A model generated the notes under the pieces. The model made no database searches. It worked only from the letters and a program-made list of their open reading frames with translations, and was not told the origin of the DNA. 64,000 nt of DNA, taken from Winogradskyella endarachnes (GTDB lineage Bacteria; Bacteroidota; Bacteroidia; Flavobacteriales; Flavobacteriaceae). The position numbers and the translations under genes were made by a program. Positions 1-8,419 of this stretch are shown piece after piece; position 1 is the first letter of the stretch, and every line of letters starts with the position of its first letter. Where the stretch lies: assembly GCF_009741275.1 (NCBI RefSeq), contig NZ_WOWS01000001.1:186001-250000 (forward strand). Direction: 5' to 3'.

Positions 1-587
1 TTGAGTTCTAAAATAGCATAACAAAGTCTAGAATCGCCATCTTTTGGTTTCCCAACGGAACCAATATTTACAACATGTTTGTAACCATTTTCGCTTTTTA
101 TAATACGATGAAAGGGTTTGTGCGTATGTCCACATAACAATACATCTGCTTTATGGGAGTTCATCATTTGTAAAACTTCAGCTTCCGGATAATCAACAAC
201 CATATAATCGTTAATTGCTTTTACGCTACCATGAACCATTAATAAATTAAATGGTTCTTGATTAGTCATAAAATTGAGTGCTAAATGTCTAGGTAGATTA
301 ATAAGGTAATTTCTATTTTCATCTGAAACCATTGCACGCGTTAAACCTTTGTTAGATGGTTTTGATTCTTGAACAATAGGTAACAACAAGGCTTCGTCAT
401 GGTTGCCCATAATGGTAGGTATGTTTCGCTCTCTGATTGCGTTAACGACTTCATTTGGCCACACATTATAACCAACCAAATCGCCTAAACAATAAATGGC
501 ATCTACATGTTCCGCATCAACATCTTTAAAAAACGCTTCTAAAGCTGGTAAATTAGCATGTATATCTGAAAAAAAAGCGATTCTCAT
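1..587 (-). CDS. Metallophosphoesterase, YfcE-like (partial, C-terminus outside window)
   Basis: The gene starts at 587 and runs off the left edge, leaving about 195 residues. The calcineurin-like metal-binding motifs appear in order: SDIHAN near residue 8, CLGDLVGY, MGNHDE, MVHGS and CGHTHKP. This set is typical of small YfcE-like phosphodiesterases that bind two metal ions and act in the cytoplasm; the substrate cannot be told from sequence. Its ATG shares one base with the TAA of the upstream acr3 gene (TAATG), so translation is probably coupled and it belongs to the arsenic operon. A role in arsenic detoxification is inference from position only. The call as a metallophosphoesterase is secure. 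Confidence 0.9.
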   Translation of the reverse strand, partial: MRIAFFSDIHANLPALEAFFKDVDAEHVDAIYCLGDLVGYNVWPNEVVNAIRERNIPTIMGNHDEALLLPIVQESKPSNKGLTRAMVSDENRNYLINLPRHLALNFMTNQEPFNLLMVHGSVKAINDYMVVDYPEAEVLQMMNSHKADVLLCGHTHKPFHRIIKSENGYKHVVNIGSVGKPKDGDSRLCYAILEL

Positions 588-1636
588 TACTTTACAATTT
601 TAGGTGTATCAAAGTACTTCTTTTTCAACCAAAAGGACACACGAACCAGTAAAATTAAAGCTGGCACTTCTACTAATGGTCCAATAACGCCTGCAAATGC
701 CTGACCAGAATTTAGTCCAAAAACAGCAATAGCAACGGCTATGGCTAATTCAAAATTATTTCCTGCTGCTGTAAATGCTACAGCTGTGGTTTTATCGTAT
801 TCTGCTCCTGTTGCTTTTGTAAAAAAGAAACCAATGATAAACATTAAAGTAAAATAAACTAAAAGAGGAACGGCAATGATTAAAACATCCATTGGTATTT
901 CAACAATTAACTCGCCTTTTAAAGAGAACATAATGACAATTGTAAACAGTAATGCGATTAAAGTTAATGGCGAAATAGTTGGTATAAACTTGTTAGTGTA
1001 CCATGCTTCGCCTTTTAATTTAACTAAAATAACACGACTTAAAATCCCTAAAACAAAAGGAATGCCAAGATATATAGCAACACTTTCTGCAATAGTTGCA
1101 ACAGAAATGTCTACAATGGCACCTTCAAATCCAAAATAGGGTGGAAGTACTGTGATAAAAATCCAAGCATAAAAACTATAAGTAAATACCTGAAAAATAC
1201 TGTTTAAAGCTACTAAACCAGCACCATACTCGCTACTTCCATCCGCCAAATCATTCCAAACTAAAACCATGGCGATACAACGGGCTAAACCAATTAAAAT
1301 CAATCCAACCATATATTCTGGATAATCGCGCAAGAATATAATGGCTAAAAAGAACATTAAAACAGGGCCAATAATCCAGTTGAGAATTAATGAAATGGAT
1401 AGGATTTTTGTGTTTCTAAACACCTTAGGTAGTAAGGCAAAATTCACTTTAGCTAAAGGAGGATACATCATAACTATTAACCCAATTGCAATGGGAATAA
1501 TAGTGCTTCCGCTGCTAAATGAATTGACAATTTCTGGAAATGATGGAAAAAAATAACCAATTGCAACACCAATAGCCATGGCAGCAAAAATCCAAACGGT
1601 TAAATAACTATCTAAAAAACTTAATTTCTTTTTCAT
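587..1636 (-). CDS. acr3: ACR3-family arsenite efflux transporter
   Basis: This 349-residue protein has about ten hydrophobic segments and should export arsenite across the inner membrane. The ACR3 signature [16 protein letters not shown] lies near residues 116-130. It includes C120, which matches the cysteine required for arsenite transport in this family. A second conserved stretch, [10 protein letters not shown], lies near residue 298 and carries the conserved glutamate. Length is normal for ACR3. The gene begins 3 nt after arsC ends, and its stop overlaps the next start, so it sits inside a tight operon. The family belongs to the BART superfamily and uses no ATPase subunit; no arsA is present here. 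Confidence 0.95.
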   Translation of the reverse strand: MKKKLSFLDSYLTVWIFAAMAIGVAIGYFFPSFPEIVNSFSSGSTIIPIAIGLIVMMYPPLAKVNFALLPKVFRNTKILSISLILNWIIGPVLMFFLAIIFLRDYPEYMVGLILIGLARCIAMVLVWNDLADGSSEYGAGLVALNSIFQVFTYSFYAWIFITVLPPYFGFEGAIVDISVATIAESVAIYLGIPFVLGILSRVILVKLKGEAWYTNKFIPTISPLTLIALLFTIVIMFSLKGELIVEIPMDVLIIAVPLLVYFTLMFIIGFFFTKATGAEYDKTTAVAFTAAGNNFELAIAVAIAVFGLNSGQAFAGVIGPLVEVPALILLVRVSFWLKKKYFDTPKIVK

Positions 1637-1639
1637 TAC

Positions 1640-2272
1640 TTATGCGTTGATTTGAGAGAAAATGTAAAATAATTCAGTGGCAATTTGAAGACTTCTTTCA
1701 TAGTACTTTTCTGCTTGTTGTGGTGTGTTATCAAAGGCCTTTGGGTCTTCAAACGTAATAGGAATACGTTTTTCAGCACCAGGAACAAAAGGACAAGCTT
1801 CGTTTGCAGAATCACAGGTCATTATAGCAGCGAACTCTGATTTTGGATTAAAGTCATCATCTAATTTCTTAGAAAAACCAATGATAGGATGCTCATTTTG
1901 ACCATACTTAATGCTATAAACTGGGTTTTTAACTTCGGAAAGCGTTTTTATTTTAAAACCAGAGTTTTCTAGAGTTTCAGCAACCATTGGAAAAAGTGCT
2001 GTAGCTTCCGTTCCGCCAGAATAACAAAACACATTTTTAATGTTGAAGTAATGTGCCATGGTTTGTGCCCAAACTTGAGATAAATGACTTCGACGTGAGT
2101 TATGCGTACAAATAAAATTGATGCGTATATCTTGGTTATTTGAAACCTTATTTTGAATGAATTCTACTAATGGCTGTAGGACTGTTTTTCTTTCTTCGGA
2201 AATCGTTTCCGGGTTTAAACCTTGCACTAACGTTTCTATTTCAGAAAAGAGGTTGGATTTTGTGGTTATCAT
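1640..2272 (-). CDS. arsC: Arsenate reductase, low-molecular-weight phosphatase type
   Basis: This 210-residue protein reduces arsenate to arsenite, which ACR3 then exports. The phosphatase-like P-loop CTHNSRR (C55 to R61, CX5R) follows about 50 residues of helical N-terminal extension. A CX6C pair, C153 and C160 in CDSANEAC, matches the resolving cysteines of thioredoxin-coupled ArsC enzymes. That pair argues for arsenate reduction rather than signalling phosphatase activity. It lies between the DUF6428 gene (18 nt gap) and acr3 (3 nt gap). The N-terminal extension makes it longer than the roughly 130-residue Staphylococcus type; extended forms are, from memory, usual in Bacteroidota. Confidence 0.9.
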   Translation of the reverse strand: MITTKSNLFSEIETLVQGLNPETISEERKTVLQPLVEFIQNKVSNNQDIRINFICTHNSRRSHLSQVWAQTMAHYFNIKNVFCYSGGTEATALFPMVAETLENSGFKIKTLSEVKNPVYSIKYGQNEHPIIGFSKKLDDDFNPKSEFAAIMTCDSANEACPFVPGAEKRIPITFEDPKAFDNTPQQAEKYYERSLQIATELFYIFSQINA

Positions 2273-2290
2273 TTTAATATGTTTTTAGGT

Positions 2291-2758
2291 TTAACAACAG
2301 TTGCCATCTGGTGTACAACAAGGTTCTTCAGTTAAATCTCTAAATTGTAATTTTGGTTTCTCTGCAGGAATTCCGCAATTATCTTTTGCTAAACAATCTG
2401 TTTGTTTATTGGTTAACAAGAAATTTGTACCATTAAAATCTAACCCGAATTTACCAATAGTATCGCCTTGGTATTCTACTTCGATTTCTAAATCTTCAAT
2501 ACCTAATACTTTTTCAGAAAGTTCTATAATATCAACTAGTTTTTCAGGATGTAATCTGTGGTCATAATCATCTGCATTCCATAGTTGAAAGTTTACAACT
2601 TCTTCGTTTCTAACGGTTCCTCCACAATCGATGAAGTTTTTGGTAATTTTACCAACTTCTGTTACGTGAAAATGACTAGGAACCAAATCGCCATTTGGTA
2701 ATTGAAACGCGATGGTTTCTAATTCTTTAAGCTTGTTTTTAATTTCTGATAATTTCAT
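2291..2758 (-). CDS. DUF6428 family protein in ars operon, Cys-rich tail
   Basis: This 155-residue soluble protein has no signal peptide. I recognise it as the DUF6428 type found in Bacteroidota arsenic operons; its function is not established. The tail holds closely spaced cysteines (EEPCCTPDGNCC) after C123 and C128, giving a possible thiol site for As(III). It also has a small acidic alpha/beta body with FHVTEVG near residue 30. It starts 54 nt after arsR ends, and its own upstream gap contains a second copy of the candidate ArsR operator. It may therefore be transcribed both with arsR and separately. An arsenite chaperone or buffer role is inference. Confidence 0.75.
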   Translation of the reverse strand: MKLSEIKNKLKELETIAFQLPNGDLVPSHFHVTEVGKITKNFIDCGGTVRNEEVVNFQLWNADDYDHRLHPEKLVDIIELSEKVLGIEDLEIEVEYQGDTIGKFGLDFNGTNFLLTNKQTDCLAKDNCGIPAEKPKLQFRDLTEEPCCTPDGNCC

Positions 2759-2770
2759 AATATATTTTTA

Positions 2771-2800
2771 TTTGTTTATTGCAATATTGCGATTATTAAA
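2771..2800. promoter_or_regulatory. Candidate ArsR operator, downstream copy
   Basis: A 30-bp block centred on the perfect palindrome GCAATATTGC (2781-2790) lies 12 nt before the start of the DUF6428 gene. It matches the block in front of arsR at 28 of 30 positions. Duplication of a dyad in front of two genes of one ars operon fits ArsR binding. Binding itself is inferred. Confidence 0.6.
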
Positions 2801-2812
2801 TTCAAAATTTTT

Positions 2813-3142
2813 TTAGCAACAATCTGTTTTTGAAATGTCTTGGTCTAAAAACTGCATTATTATGGCTTTCATTTTAGTCCAATTTTCACCGTCAATACAG
2901 TAGCAAACACTTGTGCCTTCAACATTGCCTTTAATTAAGCCTAAAAGTTTTAATTCTTTTAGATGTTGAGAAATGGTTGGTTGGGCTAATCCTATTTCGT
3001 TAACTAAATCGCCACATACACAAGTATCCATTTTAAATAAATGTTGTAAAATAGCGACACGAGCAGGATGACCAAATGCTTTAGCTATTACAGCTATTTC
3101 ATTTTGTAAGTCTGTAAAAATTTCTGTTTTAGCTAATCCCAT
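2813..3142 (-). CDS. arsR: ArsR-family arsenic-responsive repressor
   Basis: This 109-residue winged-helix protein should repress the operon until arsenite binds. The metal-sensing motif CVCGDL gives C41 and C43 in helix 3. The recognition helix reads LAQPTISQHLKEL (residues 52-64). Extra cysteines at C80, C82, C108 and C109 could supply further thiol ligands. It is the first gene of the minus-strand ars operon. A candidate operator overlapping its promoter begins 13 nt upstream of the ATG, so autoregulation is likely. Length and domain layout are standard for the family. Confidence 0.93.
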   Translation of the reverse strand: MGLAKTEIFTDLQNEIAVIAKAFGHPARVAILQHLFKMDTCVCGDLVNEIGLAQPTISQHLKELKLLGLIKGNVEGTSVCYCIDGENWTKMKAIIMQFLDQDISKTDCC

Positions 3143-3155
3143 TTTAATTGTTGTA

Positions 3156-3204
3156 TTTGTTTATTGCAATATTACGATTAATAAATCAAATTCAAAACAA
3201 TTTT
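3156..3204 (-). promoter_or_regulatory. arsR promoter with candidate ArsR operator
   Basis: The 30-bp operator copy at 3156-3185 overlaps a possible -7 element read on the minus strand (TAATATTG, one mismatch to the Bacteroidota TANNTTTG). A TTTTG -33-like element lies 18 nt upstream of it. A repressor bound here would cover the -7 region. Element assignment is by eye. Confidence 0.5.
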
Positions 3205-3250
3205 AAACTTTTTGTGAATAAATTAAGAGAATAGGGAAGTGGCTATAATT

Positions 3251-3826
3251 CTAATTGAGCGTAGTAATGTTTATATTTCTAAAACTCACTTCTCCATGGC
3301 CTTTGGCTTGTAAACCAATATAACCAGTTGCAGAAAAACTATCTATAGTATCAATGGTTAAGGTGTCATTAATCCACACTTTCAGTTGGTTTTCTTTGGT
3401 TAGTATTCTATATGTATTCCATTGGTTGATTGTGGAAACATTTGCTAATGGATTTGCTCTTGCGACAACAGCACCTGTTCTATTCGTTTGGTCAGGATGT
3501 ACATCCCAAATATTAAGTTCGTAACATGTCTCAGGATTCATGTTTTCGCTATTACAACGTATAAAAACACCAGAATTTATAGTGCTATCTGGTTTAAATT
3601 CTAACTTTAATTCAAAATTGCTATAGTGTTGTTTTGTAATAAGGTAGCCTTCTCCTTTTTTAATTTTACCAGTAAGAATGTTATTAGAAAATGACCAATT
3701 AGCTTCGCCATAAGACGACCAATCATTTTCGTTCTCTTGAAATAAGTTTTTTGATTCCTCACATGCTAAAATTAAGAACAATAAACTAAAGTAGATGGTA
3801 AATTTTAATCCTAAATTTTTAGTCAT
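3251..3826 (-). CDS. DUF1080 lipoprotein (3-keto-glycoside hydrolase-like)
   Basis: This 191-residue protein has an SPII signal ending at C22 (LILAC) and a DUF1080 fold. Family hallmarks are EGYLITKQHYSNFELKLEF, SGVFIRC and an NQWNTYRI segment before a concanavalin-like beta sandwich. DUF1080 proteins include 3-keto-disaccharide hydrolases that cleave oxidised glycosides in the periplasm. Here it is the last gene of the PL6/SDR operon, 13 nt after the TIM-barrel isomerase. The pairing of DUF1080 with such an isomerase recalls 3-keto-glycoside pathways known from Bacteroides. No 3-dehydrogenase is visible nearby, so the exact substrate stays open. Confidence 0.8.
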   Translation of the reverse strand: MTKNLGLKFTIYFSLLFLILACEESKNLFQENENDWSSYGEANWSFSNNILTGKIKKGEGYLITKQHYSNFELKLEFKPDSTINSGVFIRCNSENMNPETCYELNIWDVHPDQTNRTGAVVARANPLANVSTINQWNTYRILTKENQLKVWINDTLTIDTIDSFSATGYIGLQAKGHGEVSFRNINITTLN

Positions 3827-3839
3827 TATCTGGGTTTAA

Positions 3840-4787
3840 TTAAGCTTGCTTCCAAAGTTTTTGAATCATTTTTAAATCTGATCTCATAGCATCAAAAACC
3901 ACTTTTTTATCCACTTTAAATTCACTTCGTCCTTTTTCTGCACCTCCTAAATCATATTCTAAATGAAGTGATACTGGTGGATTTAATCCGTAAGACTTTA
4001 GAAGTTTAAAGTATTTTATAAAATCTACCATACCTTCTCCAATAGGCACATTTATTACTTTGTATTTTCCATTAACCTTTGCCCATTTGTAATCTTTTAA
4101 TACTATGGTTTGAATGTTATCATTAAGAAGTTTTAATCCATTCTGCCAAGATAATCCGCCATCTACCATAGCATGACGAATATCGTATTGAACACCAAAA
4201 TAATCTATGTTTACGCTTTCTAATAATTGATTTATTTCCCAATATGATGCGCCAACTTTGGTACCAGCATGGTTTTGATAACAGCCTATAATATTATGTT
4301 GCTTGTTAATTTCTCCTAGGTTTTTAATCTGTTCTTGGTAGATGGCAATGGATTCTTCCATGGTTATCTCTTCATGGTATTTGTACCAATTCATTCTATA
4401 AAATTGTACATGATGTTTGGCAGCTGTTTGAATAATATCTAAATCGAAAGCATTATTAATATCAGTTATAGCAGTGGTAATCATTTTGCAAGAAGAGCCA
4501 ACAGAATTAATATCGCTTATGGCTTTTGGTAAGTCAGTAAGTGTATCTTCTGGTAGTACATGTCCTTTTGGTCTAACTGTTAAATCTAGTCCGTTAAAGC
4601 CTAATTCTGCAGCAACTTCAGCCGCTTCTTTAATATCTAAAAACTGTAAATGTTTTGAGAAGAGATGAACATCTAGTGGTTTGTCATCTGCAATTCCACT
4701 AGACATATTCATTAGTAAAGGTGCAATAGGAATTCCAGCTACAGTAATTCCGGTTTTTTTAATAAATTTTCTTCGAGATAAATTCAT
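3840..4787 (-). CDS. Tat-exported sugar isomerase/epimerase-like TIM barrel
   Basis: This 315-residue protein begins with a twin-arginine signal (SRRKFIKKTG, residues 4-13, then a hydrophobic stretch), so it should be exported folded. The rest is an AP-endonuclease-2/xylose-isomerase-like barrel. Visible motifs are GFNGLDLTV near residue 64, a metal-site-like CYQNHAGT, QYDIRHAMVDGG, and LHLEYDLGG near the end. Barrels of this type act as isomerases, epimerases or 3-keto-glycoside lyases/hydratases. The start lies 3 nt after the Nramp-like gene ends and a DUF1080 gene follows. That context favours work on an oxidised sugar in the periplasm, which is inference. Confidence 0.8.
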   Translation of the reverse strand: MNLSRRKFIKKTGITVAGIPIAPLLMNMSSGIADDKPLDVHLFSKHLQFLDIKEAAEVAAELGFNGLDLTVRPKGHVLPEDTLTDLPKAISDINSVGSSCKMITTAITDINNAFDLDIIQTAAKHHVQFYRMNWYKYHEEITMEESIAIYQEQIKNLGEINKQHNIIGCYQNHAGTKVGASYWEINQLLESVNIDYFGVQYDIRHAMVDGGLSWQNGLKLLNDNIQTIVLKDYKWAKVNGKYKVINVPIGEGMVDFIKYFKLLKSYGLNPPVSLHLEYDLGGAEKGRSEFKVDKKVVFDAMRSDLKMIQKLWKQA

Positions 4788-4790
4788 AGT

Positions 4791-6044
4791 TTAAAATATT
4801 AGAATCCAAGCGTAATAAATGGAAAGAAGTGATAAAAACAATATCCCTAAATAGGTTAAGATTTGTAATCTTAGTTTTGGTTTATGGTCTAATGGAACTT
4901 CATTACTCATTACATTTTTTAAATTCATATAACCAACTATAGGTGCAAGGACAAAAGAAGTTGCAGTGGCTACCGCTAAAATTAAGCCCATGTTTGCACC
5001 AAGCGCATATAATACAATAATGCTCATTACAGCTATTATTATAATACTAGAAGCGTAGTATTTTCGTCCTTTAAATTTTTGGTGTTCACCAACTAATAAA
5101 CCAATGATATCTACACTCACTCTTGCTATGGCATCATGTTGTGTTAAACAGGTACTATACATGGTTGCGAAGGCAGAAATAGCAATAAATACATAAGCCC
5201 AATTACCAATATGGCTAGAAAATAGGTTAATCACTTGGTCTGCAAAAATAGTTGCGTTTCCGCTTAATTCTGTGCCAGAGCCATAAAGCGTCATACAACC
5301 AATGGTTAAAAAGAAAATCGCTAAAACAGCAGTCATTATATAACCTAAGTTAAATTCTTGTAATGCTTCCTTTAATGGTGGTTTTTTAAGGTCTACTTTA
5401 TATTTTTCAGCGCTCCAAAGGCTTAGCCAACTACTGCCTTCTACAGCTGTTGGCATCCAGCCGATTAAAACAATTAAAAATAATATACCTGTTTCGTTAA
5501 ATATTTCTGGAGCTTTAAAATTAGCAATAGGAGCGATTTGACCTTTGTTAATTACGAGTACAGTGGTTACTAATAAAGCGCCAAATAATATAGGAATTAA
5601 GAACTTCAGTGTGGTTTCTAATAATTTATATTTTCCTATAATTAAAATGATACTATTAAAAATAAACAAACCTAAAGCCACTGTGGTTATTTCAACATCA
5701 TGGATGCCTAAAATATTAATTAAAAGACCTGCTGCAATAGAACATAATGCAGCAGGACTAGCAATGCTAGTCGCTAAAGTGATAAAAGCGTACAACCATA
5801 AATAGCCTTTTCCTCGATTACTGTAGCCTTCAATGTTACTTTTACCAGTAATGTTGGTATATCTAATACCAAATTCAAAAAATGGATATTTTAAGAGATT
5901 AGCCAAAATAATTGGGATTACCATAATCCAGCCATATTGAGCACCTGCTTTTGTGGAAAGTACTAAATGCGATGTTCCGATTGCCATACTTGCAAACAAC
6001 AGACCAGGACCAAGGTTTTTGAGTATTATTTTAAATTTATTCAT
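4791..6044 (-). CDS. Nramp-fold transporter lacking canonical metal motifs
   Basis: This 417-residue membrane protein has about eleven hydrophobic segments and an SLC11/Nramp-like opening (GPGLLFASM, residues 12-20). In true Nramp proteins TM1 then carries DPGN; here the matching stretch reads AIGTSHL. TM6 normally carries MPH; here it reads WMPTAVEGSSW. The usual manganese/iron ligands are therefore absent and the cargo is unlikely to be a typical transition metal. It sits inside the polyuronate operon, 13 nt after the lyase and 3 nt before the isomerase. A role in importing a lyase product or balancing a different cation is possible; neither is shown. Confidence 0.75.
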   Translation of the reverse strand: MNKFKIILKNLGPGLLFASMAIGTSHLVLSTKAGAQYGWIMVIPIILANLLKYPFFEFGIRYTNITGKSNIEGYSNRGKGYLWLYAFITLATSIASPAALCSIAAGLLINILGIHDVEITTVALGLFIFNSIILIIGKYKLLETTLKFLIPILFGALLVTTVLVINKGQIAPIANFKAPEIFNETGILFLIVLIGWMPTAVEGSSWLSLWSAEKYKVDLKKPPLKEALQEFNLGYIMTAVLAIFFLTIGCMTLYGSGTELSGNATIFADQVINLFSSHIGNWAYVFIAISAFATMYSTCLTQHDAIARVSVDIIGLLVGEHQKFKGRKYYASSIIIIAVMSIIVLYALGANMGLILAVATATSFVLAPIVGYMNLKNVMSNEVPLDHKPKLRLQILTYLGILFLSLLSIYYAWILIF

Positions 6045-6057
6045 GGTGTGGCTGGTG

Positions 6058-8373
6058 TTAATATAAAATTTCTAGTTTTTGTTGGTCTTCAACTATAATT
6101 TCTCCAGAATTAATGAGCGTGTTATTTTTATGATGATTATTCTTTTCGCCCCAAAGAAGCGCGACAAGTTTTACATTATTATTCTTAAATGTGTTGTCTG
6201 AAATATCCACATTGATAATACCTGGTGTTTTTATTAATAGACCAGATTTTTCTGTTTTACCACAATTTGTAAATAGATTATTAGAAAGCGTTAAAACACC
6301 ACCAATAGTAGATTCATCATAGCCACCTCTGTAAAAATGAATAAGATTTTGATTGATAGTATTGAATTCACAATTGTTGAAAGTCACCATTTCTGCATTG
6401 TAATCGCCTTTTTCATCAGCCGCTAAAACAAAGCCATTTTTACTATTTTTAATCACTGTTTTTTTGAAGTTGATGCTATCCGCAAAAGACCCTTTTGAAG
6501 CTTTTAAAATGTAGTTGAAATTGTCAATACTGCAATCTTCTATAAATAGATTATAAGCTGAAGCCATATTTTCAGCGAGAGGTGCAAACGTGAGTTGATT
6601 CCCTTGTCCTGTTATATTTATATTTTGAAGTTTAAGATTCCCTTTAGGATGCATTTCAAATAAAGGTGTGTGTGCTTTTCCTTTATAAATAATTTCAACT
6701 TTATTTTCTCCATTAGCTCGAAGCGTTATGTCTTTATCAATTTTAAGAGATGTGCTTACTGAGTATTCAGTGTCAGTGAGTTCAATAATACCGCCTGGTT
6801 GTGCTTGTTGAATTAATTTTGAAAGCTCGCCAGGATTTGATGATGCCTTAAGTACATTAGGTTGAGTAGTATCTATTTCAGTTGAAAACCAATCTGGTCC
6901 ATACTGACTTTTGTCAATTTTAAAGTTTTCAGCAGCAGCTAATTGGTTAATTGCGCCAACTTTATTGTTATCATTGCGAGATGAACCAAATAAGTCGTTT
7001 TTAATTCTTTCAAAGTCATAACCATTAAATACGCTATCTAAAACTTTGTTGTTAGTTTCAGGTACATATAACCAGTTATTGATTTTCTTCATTTTTATGG
7101 TTTCATTTTGAAACACATTAAATTCTGAAAAGACATTAGCATTGTTATCTAAAACATTATTCTTAAATAGAATTCCGCTCATATCATCATGATTAATCAA
7201 AGGCGCTTTGTCTGATTTTGTATTATAAATAAGGTTGTTAGCAATAGTTGTTCTTATAGGAGGCGCGGAACGAATTTCGCTTTTAGGTAAGACGTCTACA
7301 CTTGCTAAATTTTGACCAACACCTATTTGAAATGGCGATTTACAATCTATCCAAGTGTTATTAGCAACTACAACATCTACAACTTGTTTATAACGATTTA
7401 AAGGTGTCATAGGAATTCCATTCATTATGGCTAGCGGACTTCTAAATTGTTCGCCTCGTATTTTGTAGAAATAGTTGTTAGTAATCCAATGCCCTGTATT
7501 TACAACCCTTATTCCACCATAAAAATCAGAATCGTCGCCGCCAATAAAAATGTTTGAGTCTACAGTGGCATAATTGCTATGTCTTAACACCAATGAGCCT
7601 TCGCATTTATAGAAGATATTGTTGGTAAATGAGTTGTAATTTGTTTTATCTGAAATGATTTCAACCTCGCCATTACAAGCTTCAAAATAATTGTTAGAAA
7701 CGTTAACATAGCCTGGTGTAAATCTTGTTTTGCTGTCGCCAACTCTTATGGTTTCTGCTCTTGGACCACCTTTTCTTGGTCTTGGACCAAAATAATTATT
7801 CACAATCTGGTGATGATTATTAATGTGTTCGTTGCCTGTAAAAAAGACTCTAATTGTTTCGCCATCATTAGATTTTCCAGAAATATAACAATGGTCTAAT
7901 TGATTGTGTTTGCCGTAAAATTCTACCCAACGGTCGTTTGTAGAGCGGTTTGGTTTTGTGAAACCTTCAATGACTGTATTTGTAACTCTAGTGTGGTTGG
8001 CAATGCTATCTTTATTAATCATGTATTTAATGATAGAACTTTTGGGAGAATAGCCATTTCTAAAATATAAACTTTCAACATTAAGATGCGTGCCACCTAA
8101 ATGTAAAAATGATTGTCCTTCGATAAATACTTCGCCTGGTGTTTCAGCTTTTAGCGTAATAGGAGCGTCTTTAGTACCTAAGCCATAGAATTTTATTTTG
8201 GCATCTTTCCAAATACCATTAGCTAAAATAATTGTGCTACCTGGTTGAGCTTGCGTAATGGCATTTTGAAGCTCATTAGTGTTTCTAACTAAAACTTCGT
8301 CGTTAACTTTAGTTGTTTTGTTGCAAGAAAGTAGTAAAAGCGTTGTTAAGACTATAAGTAGATTGTGTTTCAT
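6058..8373 (-). CDS. PL6-family polysaccharide lyase lipoprotein (alginate lyase/chondroitinase B type)
   Basis: This 771-residue protein has an SPII signal ending at C17 (LLLLSC) and two right-handed beta-helix regions, about residues 25-440 and 515-771. The PL6 signature GPRAETIRVG lies at 203-212. K243 (in SDKTN) and R264 (in LVLRHSN) match the Lys/Arg catalytic pair of chondroitinase B and PL6 alginate lyases. Enzymes of this family cut uronate polymers by beta-elimination. The two-helix layout resembles the larger PL6 alginate lyases. It is probably anchored on the outer membrane. The adjacent KduD-type reductase supports alginate over chondroitin. No SusC/SusD pair is in view. Confidence 0.88.
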   Translation of the reverse strand: MKHNLLIVLTTLLLLSCNKTTKVNDEVLVRNTNELQNAITQAQPGSTIILANGIWKDAKIKFYGLGTKDAPITLKAETPGEVFIEGQSFLHLGGTHLNVESLYFRNGYSPKSSIIKYMINKDSIANHTRVTNTVIEGFTKPNRSTNDRWVEFYGKHNQLDHCYISGKSNDGETIRVFFTGNEHINNHHQIVNNYFGPRPRKGGPRAETIRVGDSKTRFTPGYVNVSNNYFEACNGEVEIISDKTNYNSFTNNIFYKCEGSLVLRHSNYATVDSNIFIGGDDSDFYGGIRVVNTGHWITNNYFYKIRGEQFRSPLAIMNGIPMTPLNRYKQVVDVVVANNTWIDCKSPFQIGVGQNLASVDVLPKSEIRSAPPIRTTIANNLIYNTKSDKAPLINHDDMSGILFKNNVLDNNANVFSEFNVFQNETIKMKKINNWLYVPETNNKVLDSVFNGYDFERIKNDLFGSSRNDNNKVGAINQLAAAENFKIDKSQYGPDWFSTEIDTTQPNVLKASSNPGELSKLIQQAQPGGIIELTDTEYSVSTSLKIDKDITLRANGENKVEIIYKGKAHTPLFEMHPKGNLKLQNINITGQGNQLTFAPLAENMASAYNLFIEDCSIDNFNYILKASKGSFADSINFKKTVIKNSKNGFVLAADEKGDYNAEMVTFNNCEFNTINQNLIHFYRGGYDESTIGGVLTLSNNLFTNCGKTEKSGLLIKTPGIINVDISDNTFKNNNVKLVALLWGEKNNHHKNNTLINSGEIIVEDQQKLEILY

Positions 8374-8419
8374 TATTTAGTTTATTAGATAAAGTATGTA
8401 GAGATTTATCTTGATGTTG

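Noticed and set aside
1640..2272. Signalling tyrosine phosphatase reading of the arsC gene
   Set aside because: The CX6C pair and the ars operon context match thioredoxin-coupled arsenate reductase.
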